Positions 1 to 5,566 are shown, counted from the first letter of the stretch. The stretch is DNA of 6,629 nt from Methylovulum sp. (GCA_004299465.1 SCST01000334.1:1-6629), one strand, 5' to 3'. Numbers and translations: made by a program. Notes: generated by a model not told the origin, from the letters alone.

Positions 1-128
1 TGCAGCCGTTTGGCCAAGCGGCTGGCAACCATTATTTTTTTTTCATCGGCTAGCGATATTCCGGCACAGGCATAGAGCAAATGCCGGAAAAGCTCAAACT
101 CATGGGCGGTAATGGCTGAAATAGTGAT
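1..128 (-). CDS. cheR: CheR chemoreceptor methyltransferase, N-terminal fragment (runs off window)
   Basis: CheR uses S-adenosylmethionine to methylate glutamates on chemoreceptors at the cytoplasmic membrane. Only about 42 codons are visible. Read leftwards from 128 they give (M)TISAITAHEFELFRHLLY followed by ACAGISLADEKKIMVASRLAKRL. This matches the all-helical CheR N-terminal domain: the EF..F..L.Y...GI.L...K..M...RL.KRL pattern is seen, and the family assignment follows from it. The methyltransferase domain lies beyond the left edge. The reading frame is open upstream only to a TAA at 144-146, and no ATG, GTG or TTG occurs between that stop and the conserved domain. The best start by spacing is ATC (126-128), seven bases after an AGAGGA Shine-Dalgarno, so the first codon is either a rare non-canonical start or a mutated or misread ATG. 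A run of nine A's (35-43 on the plus strand) lies in the coding strand. The gene is divergent from the STAS-cheA-cheW-MCP genes and probably serves the same receptor. Confidence 0.8.
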   Translation of the reverse strand, partial: MTISAITAHEFELFRHLLYACAGISLADEKKIMVASRLAKRL

Positions 129-135
129 AAAACAA

Positions 136-141
136 TCCTCT
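136..141 (-). promoter_or_regulatory. Shine-Dalgarno of cheR
   Basis: On the minus strand the sequence reads AGAGGA, seven bases before the ATC codon at 128-126. The spacing is ideal for that codon. A TTG in another frame right after the site would meet a stop within about a dozen codons, so the site supports translation from 128 despite the lack of a standard start codon. Confidence 0.5.
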
Positions 142-195
142 GATTAATGTTGAATAGCTTGCAATGCGCGTGCGTTTCACTTTGGCGTTGCCTGT

Positions 196-204
196 TATCA
201 ACGC
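196..204. repeat. Target-site duplication, left copy (TATCAACGC)
   Basis: The nine bases TATCAACGC occur directly left of the MITE-like element and again directly right of it (332-340). An exact direct repeat flanking an inverted-repeat element is the signature of insertion by a DDE-type transposase. Joining the flanks with one copy removed would restore the pre-insertion sequence. Confidence 0.65.
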
Positions 205-331
205 GTAACTATTCAGAACCTTGCCTGACGTGTAGGGCGTGCTGCGCGCGCCTTCTCCTGTGCGTGGATAAAACGCGCCGGTCCGTTGATGGTGCGCGCA
301 GCACGCCCTACAGCAAGGGGCTGAATAGTTA
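205..331. mobile_element. MITE-like non-autonomous element, complete copy
   Basis: This is an element of about 127 bp with no credible coding capacity. Its ends are TAACTATTCAG (206-216) and the reverse complement CTGAATAGTTA (321-331). The inverted repeats continue inward: both arms then carry CCTTGC and a perfect 19-bp arm (231-249 paired with 294-312), extended by CC/GG after one G-T mismatch. The left arm has a 6-nt surplus (CTGACG) relative to the right. The centre (about 253-290) is unpaired. Exact 9-bp direct repeats flank it. A second diverged copy starts at 6526, so this is a dispersed family. It sits between divergent cheR and the STAS gene and would fold into a very stable hairpin if transcribed. 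The mobilising transposase family is unknown; a 9-bp duplication is compatible with several IS families. Confidence 0.75.
231..312. repeat. Perfect 19-bp inverted repeat (MITE core hairpin)
   Basis: Positions 231-249 (TGTAGGGCGTGCTGCGCGC) are exactly the reverse complement of 294-312. With the G-T mismatch at 250/293 and the following two C-G pairs, the stem reaches 22 bp with a loop of about 38 bases. The arms are much more GC-rich than the surroundings. No T-tract follows on either side, so it is not a standard intrinsic terminator, although a stem this strong could impede transcription both ways. Confidence 0.85.
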
Positions 332-340
332 TATCAACGC
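332..340. repeat. Target-site duplication, right copy (TATCAACGC)
   Basis: This is the exact match of 196-204, abutting the right end of the MITE-like element (CTGAATAGTTA, 321-331). Confidence 0.65.
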
Positions 341-513
341 AATAAGCCGTTAATCGGCGCATAATATTTTGTCCTGTGCCTGATTACGTTTATAGTTCGG
401 CAAACTCATGGTTGGTTGAATCAATGGGTTACCGTCGTCCTGGGTTTGCCGAAGGGCTTGTTAAGCGTTTTCTTAAAAACCTGTTTTCTCTCAACGGGCG
501 GAAGGAAGTGTGT
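341..513. other. Non-coding stretch between MITE and the che promoter
   Basis: No credible gene is seen on either strand. The stretch contains a very short stem (GCCG 346-349 with CGGC 355-358) and the inverted repeat listed at 396-453. It presumably holds regulatory DNA for the rightward che cluster, since it lies directly upstream of the best promoter candidate. No sigma28 (TAAA/GCCGATAA) or sigma54 (GG-N10-GC) promoter was recognised. Confidence 0.4.
396..453. repeat. 10-bp inverted repeat upstream of the che cluster
   Basis: TTCGGCAAAC (396-405) is the exact reverse complement of GTTTGCCGAA (444-453), separated by 38 bases. No T-run follows on either strand, so a terminator is unlikely. 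It could be a pair of operator half-sites about 60 bp upstream of the promoter candidate, or the ends of a small degraded repeat. The function is inferred from position only. Confidence 0.35.
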
Positions 514-542
514 TTGAGTTTTTAAGATCCCTTATATATTAT
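514..542 (+). promoter_or_regulatory. Candidate sigma70-type promoter of the STAS-cheA operon
   Basis: TTGAGT (514-519) resembles a -35 box and TATTAT (537-542) resembles a -10 box, with 17 bases between them. Transcription would start near 549, leaving a leader of about 60 nt before the STAS gene. The match is four of six and five of six bases to the consensus. It is the best candidate in the region, but a short motif of this kind can occur by chance in AT-rich DNA. Confidence 0.4.
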
Positions 543-594
543 GCTGGAAGAACGCGGAAATTAATTAAACGCTTCTCCCTGTCCGGTTTACCTT

Positions 595-601
595 AAGGAG
601 G
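595..601 (+). promoter_or_regulatory. Strong Shine-Dalgarno that fixes the TTG start of the STAS gene
   Basis: AAGGAGG lies seven bases before the TTG at 609. The nearby ATG at 602-604 touches the site and is out of frame. The site therefore supports TTG as the real start. Confidence 0.75.
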
Positions 602-608
602 ATGTTCC

Positions 609-926
609 TTGGCTATTAACGTAATTGATAAAGACGGAATTTTTCATATTGCCATACAGGGCGAAATGACTATTTATACCGCAGTGGAGCAAAAAAATAA
701 GCTCATTGAATGCCTGAAGCCGGATCATGAACTGTGCATCGATCTTTCCGCCGTTTCGGAAATAGACAGTGCCGGTTTGCAACTGTTGCTATGGCTTAAA
801 CAGGAAGCTCCACGACTCAATTTGATTCATCACAGCCGTGCGGTCGTTGAGGTTCTGGAATTGCTGAATCTGGCCTCGCATTTTGGCGATCCTATTATTT
901 TTTCTAGCCACTGGAAAACATCATGA
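609..926 (+). CDS. STAS-domain protein (anti-sigma-factor-antagonist / MlaB-like)
   Basis: This 105-residue cytoplasmic protein is a single STAS domain. The pattern FHIAIQGEMTIYTA (res. 12-25), then CIDLSAVSEIDSAGLQLLLW (43-62), is the classic beta-strand plus loop with Ser54 in the DSAG motif. That Ser is the position phosphorylated in SpoIIAA-type anti-anti-sigma proteins. The TTG start is supported by an AAGGAGG seven bases upstream. The stop overlaps the cheA ATG (ATGA), so the two are translationally coupled and probably work together. In chemosensory clusters of this style a STAS protein is a recurrent first gene, but its partner is not established here. No anti-sigma kinase or PP2C phosphatase gene lies in the window, so a partner-switching pathway cannot be shown. 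It might instead interact with CheA's ATPase domain; that is inference. Confidence 0.88.
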   Translation: MAINVIDKDGIFHIAIQGEMTIYTAVEQKNKLIECLKPDHELCIDLSAVSEIDSAGLQLLLWLKQEAPRLNLIHHSRAVVEVLELLNLASHFGDPIIFSSHWKTS

Positions 927-3148
927 GCGAATATGATGCCGCATTAGCCATCTTTACGCAGGAAACCGAAGAATTACTAGCCCAAATGGAATACGGCCTG
1001 CTGGGGCTGGAAGATAATCCCGAAGACAGCGAAAGTATTAACAGCGTCTTCAGGGCAATGCACACGATTAAAGGTACGTCAGGATTGTTCGGGTTTGATG
1101 ACGTTGTTGCCTTTACGCACGAAGTTGAATCGGTGCTGGATAAGGTCAGGCGCGGCGAACGCAGGATTGATGCTGCGCTTATTTCTATTTTGTTAAATTG
1201 CAAGGATCATGCGGCAGATCTTATCAAGCATAGCCTTGAGACTGAATCCGCGGCATTGCCTGATGCGTTAAAAGCGAAAGGAGCCGGTTTAATCATGCAA
1301 TTGACCGGTACGCCGGCAGTATCGGCGAACATGGCCGCCGTCAACCCGCCGGTCGACCACGAAGGCCAAGCTGAACAAACCGCATCGGCGTCCCATCACG
1401 ACAATTCCGGCGACAACTGGCTTATTTCATTAAAATTCAGGCAGGACGCTTTACGAAACGGTATTGATCCCTTGTCGTTTATCAGCTTTTTGAAAAAAAA
1501 AGGCGATATTGTTGCCATACAAACATTAACGCCTGAATTACCGGCCGGTGATCAAATGGATCCGGAAAGTTGTTACCTGCACTTCAATATTATTTTTCAC
1601 AGCGAATTGGACAAACAGGCGATTGCCGATGTGTTTGAATTCGCTGAAGATGATTGTGATATCAGGATTATAGCGCCGCACTCGAAAGTTGAGCATTACC
1701 TGGGCTTGCTGCAAGAACAGGCCGGCGATGATGACAATCATGTTGAGAAGTTAGGCGAAATGCTCATCAACATAGGCGCATTAACCGCGAAGGAAGTAGC
1801 GGCGGCATTGCAGCAGCAAAAGCAGGCCTGGAGCCAAACCTCCGCGACGGCTAAGCCGCTCGGTGAAATATTGGTGGAACAGAAATTTACCGAACAGCCC
1901 GTGGTTACCCAGGCGCTAAAAAAACAACAGGCCGCCAGGGAAAAAACTATCGCCGAGGCTAATTATATTCGCGTCGATTCGGCCAAATTGGGGCAACTCA
2001 TCAACCTGGTCGGCGAACTGGTTATTTCCGGCGCCGCGATGCGCTTGATGGTTGACCGGTACGGCCTAAGCGATGTCGAAGAAGTCGCCGTCGGCATGAA
2101 TGACCTGGTCAGCGAAATAAGGGATACGGCGCTTAAATTAAGAATGGTCGCCATCGGCGATACTTTTTCCAGGTTCCGGCGCGTCGTCAGGGATGTCAGC
2201 AACGATTTAGATAAACAGATAGAGCTGGTCATTACCGGCGGCGAAACTGAGCTTGATAAAACCGTTGTTGAAAAAATCAATGACCCGCTGACGCACCTGA
2301 TCCGTAATGCCTTGGATCACGGCATAGAGCCGCCGGAACAACGGCTGGCTTCGGGAAAGCCGGCGCAAGGCACCGTTCACCTGAATGCTTATCACGATTC
2401 CGGCCATATCGTGGTCCAGGTTGCCGATGACGGCGCCGGCCTGAATGCGGACAAAATTCTTGCCAAAGCGATAGCCAGCGGATTGGTTACGGCGGAGCAA
2501 CAACTGACGCGGCAGGAAATTTTTAACCTGATATTCGAGGCCGGGCTCAGCACCAAAGAACAAGCGAACAATTTATCGGGGCGCGGCGTGGGTATGGATG
2601 TGGTGCGCAGGAACATTGAAGCCTTGCGTGGTTCGGTCAGCCTGGACAGTATCGAAGGCCGGGGCACGACAGTGACGATTCACCTGCCGTTAACGCTGGC
2701 GATTATTGACGGTTTTATGGTTGAAACGGAAAATGAGCGTTACATCATTCCCCTCGGCATGATCGAGGAATGCGTTGAAATGAATTCCTCCGAATGGGAA
2801 ATAGACACTATTCAACACTACATCAACCTGCGAGGTGAAGTCCTGCCCTATTTAAGGTTGGGGGATTATTTCCATAACCGTTCCCGGCACCAAGGCAATG
2901 AACACAGGGAAAGCCTGGTCGTGGTGCGGTTTGGACAGGCTAAGGTGGGCCTTGTTGTCGATCAGCTGCATGGCGAGCACCAGACCGTTATCAAGCCATT
3001 AGGCAAGGTCTTCGAGCAACTGCAAGGCATTAGCGGCGCAACGGTTTTAGGCAATGGTAATGTGGCGTTGATCCTGGATGTGCAGTCGTTAATCCAGCAT
3101 GCCGTTAAACGGAGAGGTCCTTATGCCGGTGCTGCAACACCACATTAG
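923..3148 (+). CDS. cheA: Chemotaxis histidine kinase CheA
   Basis: CheA (741 aa) autophosphorylates under receptor control and passes the phosphate to CheY/CheB-type regulators. Domains in order: Hpt/P1 about 1-105 with phospho-acceptor His47 in AMHTIKGTSG; a linker; a P2-like regulator-docking domain about 163-252 (W166, DPESCYL near 213); a helical linker with two LGE...AL..Q motifs at about 277-302 and 313-338; P3 dimerisation from about 347 (LINLVGELVISG); P4 ATPase with N box HLIRNALDHGIE (Asn462), G1 DDGAG (502-506), GRGVGMD (553-559) and GRGTTVTIHLP (from 579); and a P5 CheW-like domain about 600-732 ending GISGATVLGNGNVALILDV. All kinase motifs look intact. The ATG overlaps the STAS stop by ATGA. 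A run of nine A's (1493-1501) lies in P2, and slipping either way there leads to an early stop. Its cognate CheY is not in the window. Confidence 0.97.
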   Translation: MSEYDAALAIFTQETEELLAQMEYGLLGLEDNPEDSESINSVFRAMHTIKGTSGLFGFDDVVAFTHEVESVLDKVRRGERRIDAALISILLNCKDHAADLIKHSLETESAALPDALKAKGAGLIMQLTGTPAVSANMAAVNPPVDHEGQAEQTASASHHDNSGDNWLISLKFRQDALRNGIDPLSFISFLKKKGDIVAIQTLTPELPAGDQMDPESCYLHFNIIFHSELDKQAIADVFEFAEDDCDIRIIAPHSKVEHYLGLLQEQAGDDDNHVEKLGEMLINIGALTAKEVAAALQQQKQAWSQTSATAKPLGEILVEQKFTEQPVVTQALKKQQAAREKTIAEANYIRVDSAKLGQLINLVGELVISGAAMRLMVDRYGLSDVEEVAVGMNDLVSEIRDTALKLRMVAIGDTFSRFRRVVRDVSNDLDKQIELVITGGETELDKTVVEKINDPLTHLIRNALDHGIEPPEQRLASGKPAQGTVHLNAYHDSGHIVVQVADDGAGLNADKILAKAIASGLVTAEQQLTRQEIFNLIFEAGLSTKEQANNLSGRGVGMDVVRRNIEALRGSVSLDSIEGRGTTVTIHLPLTLAIIDGFMVETENERYIIPLGMIEECVEMNSSEWEIDTIQHYINLRGEVLPYLRLGDYFHNRSRHQGNEHRESLVVVRFGQAKVGLVVDQLHGEHQTVIKPLGKVFEQLQGISGATVLGNGNVALILDVQSLIQHAVKRRGPYAGAATPH
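1493..1501 (+). repeat. A9 homopolymer inside cheA
   Basis: Three consecutive AAA lysine codons make an uninterrupted A9 tract in the P2 region, starting at CheA residue 191. A gain of one base reaches a TGA after about 15 codons. A loss of one reaches a TAA after about 12. Such tracts can cause transcriptional slippage or replication slippage, but nothing in the sequence shows that it happens here. Confidence 0.5.
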
Positions 3149-3194
3149 GCGGGGAATTAACCGTGCCAATGTTGATATTTTTAAGCGCTTTTAA

Positions 3195-3200
3195 AAAGGG
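3195..3200 (+). promoter_or_regulatory. Shine-Dalgarno of cheW
   Basis: AAAGGG lies six bases before the ATG at 3207, within the 58-base gap after cheA. The gap also contains an 8-bp palindrome AAGCGCTT (3183-3190) of unknown meaning. Confidence 0.5.
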
Positions 3201-3206
3201 TAACGT

Positions 3207-3797
3207 ATGATTAATTTAGCAATTGAAGGGAAACATACGGATGCTGCAGCCGTTGCAGGTGACCAGTTTCAGCAATACCTGACTTTCTTTGTCGGCAAGG
3301 ATAATTTCGGCATCAATATCCTGGATGTAAAAGAAATTATTGAAATCAACAATATCACCCGGATACCGAAAACACCGGACTATATTCGCGGCGTTATTAA
3401 CCTGCGCGGCAATGTCGTACCGGTTATTGACCTTTCCGCCAGATTGGATCGTCAGCGCAGTGAAATTACCAAGCTGAGCTGCATCGTGCTGGTCGAGGTT
3501 GATGTGCGTGGCGAGGCGCAAATAATCGGCGCGTTGGTCGACCAGGTGAATGAAATTCTCGATATAGCCGATGCCGATATTCTACCTGCGCCGGATTTCG
3601 GCACCGATATACGCACCGACTTTATTCAGGCGATGGGGCGCGTCGATGATAACTTCATTATTTTATTGGCGATCAACCGCATTCTGTCAATAGATGAACT
3701 CTCGCAATTACAACACGTTGCCAATACCCAAGCCAATAGCCTTATGAGTGATGACAGCCCTGATTTTAAAAAACCAGGCAAATCCGATCAATATTAA
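3207..3797 (+). CDS. cheW: Chemotaxis coupling protein CheW
   Basis: CheW links chemoreceptors to CheA in the membrane-associated signalling array. The 196-residue protein carries one CheW (SH3-like) domain from about residue 21 to 170. Its recognisable blocks are FFVGKDNFGINILDVKEIIE, then RIPKTPDYIRGVINLRGNVVPVIDL, then IIGALVDQVNEILDIADADI, and an FILLLAINRILS-like end strand. The first ~20 residues and the polar tail (about 173-196, ending SDDSPDFKKPGKSDQY) lie outside the fold, making it slightly longer than a minimal CheW of about 160. The ATG is supported by AAAGGG six bases upstream. It follows cheA by 58 bases in the same direction and precedes the receptor by 67 bases, consistent with one transcript. 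Confidence 0.96.
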   Translation: MINLAIEGKHTDAAAVAGDQFQQYLTFFVGKDNFGINILDVKEIIEINNITRIPKTPDYIRGVINLRGNVVPVIDLSARLDRQRSEITKLSCIVLVEVDVRGEAQIIGALVDQVNEILDIADADILPAPDFGTDIRTDFIQAMGRVDDNFIILLAINRILSIDELSQLQHVANTQANSLMSDDSPDFKKPGKSDQY

Positions 3798-3813
3798 TGG
3801 CTTAAGCGTAAAA

Positions 3814-3843
3814 GCTAAAATTTTTAGCGGAGCAATGCTGCTC
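3814..3843 (+). repeat. Two adjacent small palindromes in the MCP leader
   Basis: GCTAAAA (3814-3820) pairs with TTTTAGC (3822-3828) around a single T. Immediately after, GAGCA (3830-3834) pairs with TGCTC (3839-3843) around ATGC. The first is an AT-rich operator-like palindrome rather than an RNA hairpin, because a one-base loop cannot form. The second could be a short RNA stem just before the MCP Shine-Dalgarno at 3855. Their role is unknown. Confidence 0.3.
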
Positions 3844-3854
3844 ATGTTATCAAC

Positions 3855-3858
3855 AGGA
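3855..3858 (+). promoter_or_regulatory. Shine-Dalgarno that decides the MCP start
   Basis: AGGA in ACAGGAAT lies six bases before the ATG at 3865. No comparable site precedes the in-frame ATG at 3748, which lies inside cheW. Confidence 0.5.
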
Positions 3859-3864
3859 ATTATC

Positions 3865-5511
3865 ATGCTAAATAACCTTACCATCAAAGCCCGCCTGATT
3901 CTGGTTGTGGGTTTCCTGTCCGTACTTGCCGTCACTCTTGGCGTGCTTGGCTTGAACGGGATGAAAAAAGCCAATGAAGGGTTGCTTACCGTTTACGCTG
4001 ATCGCACGATTCCGATGGGGCAGCTGGCTGAAATCAAGGCAAATTTATTAAATAATCGCCTCGCAATTGTCAATTCCATGATATTCAAGGAAGATGTTAA
4101 GAAAAACATCGACCTGATCAGGCAGAATATTGCCGAAAATGACAGGATATGGGCTGCATATATGGCAACCTTCCTGACTTCCGAAGAAAAAGTGCTGGCC
4201 GACAAGTTTGCAAAGGATAACAAGCGATTCGTTGTCGATGGATTAAACCCCACTATTGAATACTTGGTTGCCGAAAATACAGCGGCAATAGAAAAAACGA
4301 TCACAGAAGAGGTGCGTCCGTTGTTTGTACCGGTCGAAGATGGCATCGATGCATTGACTCAGTTACAACTGAATGTCGCCAAACAGCAATATGATGAGGC
4401 TCAAGTTCGCTATGAAGACAGTCGTTTTATGTCGATAGCGATGCTGGCAGTCGGTTTGTTGCTGTCCCTGTTTATCAGCTTTATGCTGATTCGCGGTATT
4501 TCGCGCTCCCTATTGGCGATAAAAGAATTTACCGAGTCTTTAGCGGAAGGCGACCTCATTGCCCGAATTGACCTCAACCAAAACGATGAAATCGGCGATT
4601 TAGCTCGAGCAATGGCGGGCATGCGCGACCAAATCAGCAATGTTGTGCAGGGTGTGCGCACCAATGCCGACAGCATGGCCAGCGCCTCGCAGGAAATCAG
4701 CGCGACGGCGCAAAACCTTAGCCAATCAGCGATGGAGCAGGCGTCGGGTGTTGAGGAAACCAGCGCTTCAATTCAACAGATGAATGCGTCGGTTCAGCAA
4801 AATGTTGAAAATGCCAAAGTGACCAATAGCATGGCCAACACCTCGGCGAAAGATGCCGCGACAGGCGGTGAAGCGGTTAGGCGTACCGTTAACGCGATGA
4901 AGCAAATCGCCGGTAAGATTGGTTTAATTGAAGACATCGCCTATAAAACCAATTTGCTGTCACTCAATGCCGCGATTGAGGCGGCTCGCGCCGGCGAGCA
5001 TGGCAAGGGCTTTACCGTGGTTGCCGCTGAAGTACGCAAACTGGCTGAAAACAGCCGCACAACTGCGCAGGAAATCAAGGAGCTGGCGGCTAATAGTGTC
5101 AATATCGCTGAGGAAGCCGGAAAACTGCTCGAAGCGGTTGTTCCCAATATTCAAAAAACGGCTGATTTAGTTGAAGAAATAACCGCCTCATCCGAAGAGC
5201 AGGCGCAAGGTATCAGCCAGATCAATGGGGCAATGAGCCAGCTCGACCAGGCTACACAACAAAATGCTTCAGCCTCGGAACAATTGGCGGCAACTTCAGA
5301 AGAAATGAGTGCGCAAGCGGAGCAATTACAACAATCGGTCGCTTTTTTTAAATTGGATAATGGACAGGCAGCCCTGAAGTTTTCACACAAACAACCGCCT
5401 GCCAGGTCTATTGGCGCATACGATAAAAAGAGAGGGGTTTCGTCTCATAAGATAACAGGTGCAGCGGCTTCAAGGGCCGACATCAATTTTAAGGATTTTG
5501 AGAAATTCTGA
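3865..5511 (+). CDS. Methyl-accepting chemotaxis protein (two TM, 4-helix-bundle sensor, HAMP)
   Basis: This transmembrane chemoreceptor senses a ligand in the periplasm and controls CheA through CheW. With the start at 3865 it has 548 residues: MLNNLTIKAR, TM1 about 11-30, a helical periplasmic domain about 31-188 of the four-helix-bundle MCP type (no PAS or Cache motifs seen), TM2 about 189-210, HAMP about 211-262 (SLAEGDLIARIDLNQNDEIG), and the signalling coiled coil with its hairpin tip at about 355-398 (IEDIAYKTNLLSLNAAIEAA, then RAGEHGKGFTVVAAEVRKLA). After the bundle (VAFFKLD, to 498) a 50-residue polar, basic tail ends in DFEKF (544-548). This fits the x-aromatic-x-x-aromatic pentapeptide that tethers CheR. 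The frame is open back to 3748, inside cheW, but the start at 3865 has an AGGA six bases upstream and puts TM1 at the usual place. The ligand cannot be inferred. Confidence 0.95.
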   Translation: MLNNLTIKARLILVVGFLSVLAVTLGVLGLNGMKKANEGLLTVYADRTIPMGQLAEIKANLLNNRLAIVNSMIFKEDVKKNIDLIRQNIAENDRIWAAYMATFLTSEEKVLADKFAKDNKRFVVDGLNPTIEYLVAENTAAIEKTITEEVRPLFVPVEDGIDALTQLQLNVAKQQYDEAQVRYEDSRFMSIAMLAVGLLLSLFISFMLIRGISRSLLAIKEFTESLAEGDLIARIDLNQNDEIGDLARAMAGMRDQISNVVQGVRTNADSMASASQEISATAQNLSQSAMEQASGVEETSASIQQMNASVQQNVENAKVTNSMANTSAKDAATGGEAVRRTVNAMKQIAGKIGLIEDIAYKTNLLSLNAAIEAARAGEHGKGFTVVAAEVRKLAENSRTTAQEIKELAANSVNIAEEAGKLLEAVVPNIQKTADLVEEITASSEEQAQGISQINGAMSQLDQATQQNASASEQLAATSEEMSAQAEQLQQSVAFFKLDNGQAALKFSHKQPPARSIGAYDKKRGVSSHKITGAAASRADINFKDFEKF

Positions 5512-5553
5512 TTGTTCCGTTGCAAGATTGGCGGGATGGCAATTTAATAGACA

Positions 5554-5561
5554 AAGGGGAG
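5554..5561 (+). promoter_or_regulatory. Shine-Dalgarno that decides the GTG start of the SMR gene
   Basis: AAGGGGAG is followed by five bases and the GTG at 5567. The upstream in-frame ATG (5459) lies inside the MCP gene and would add about 36 residues unlike the family. The 55-base gap after the MCP holds no recognisable terminator or guanidine riboswitch. Confidence 0.65.
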
Positions 5562-5566
5562 TTTTC

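Noticed and set aside
231..312. Intrinsic terminator for cheR or an upstream transcript
   Set aside because: The stem is very strong but no T-tract follows on either strand, it lies upstream of both genes, and the arms repeat elsewhere as a mobile element.
147..353. Open frame of 68 codons on the plus strand
   Set aside because: It runs through the MITE and its inverted repeat, has a Cys/Arg-rich composition typical of chance frames, and has no Shine-Dalgarno.
904..1203. Minus-strand frames inside cheA and the MCP (for example 904-1203, 1963-2280, 4410-4676)
   Set aside because: They are Ser/Leu-rich mirror frames of real coding sequence, without ribosome sites or recognisable domains.
3748..3864. 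Upstream extension of the MCP from an ATG inside cheW
   Set aside because: It would add 39 residues before a well-placed TM1, overlap cheW by 50 bases and lacks a ribosome site. The ATG at 3865 has AGGA at good spacing and a family-like N-terminus.
4928..5170. Second plus-strand frame inside the MCP signalling tip
   Set aside because: It lies fully within the most conserved part of the MCP in another frame and is Arg/Pro-rich by codon shadowing.
5459..5566. Upstream extension of the SMR gene from an ATG inside the MCP
   Set aside because: It gives an extra arginine-rich stretch not seen in SMR proteins. The GTG at 5567 has a good Shine-Dalgarno and gives the standard length.
5512..5566. Guanidine (ykkC-type) riboswitch ahead of the SMR gene
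   Set aside because: The gap is only 55 bases and shows none of the paired ACGR-loop hairpins or other conserved guanidine aptamer elements I could recognise.
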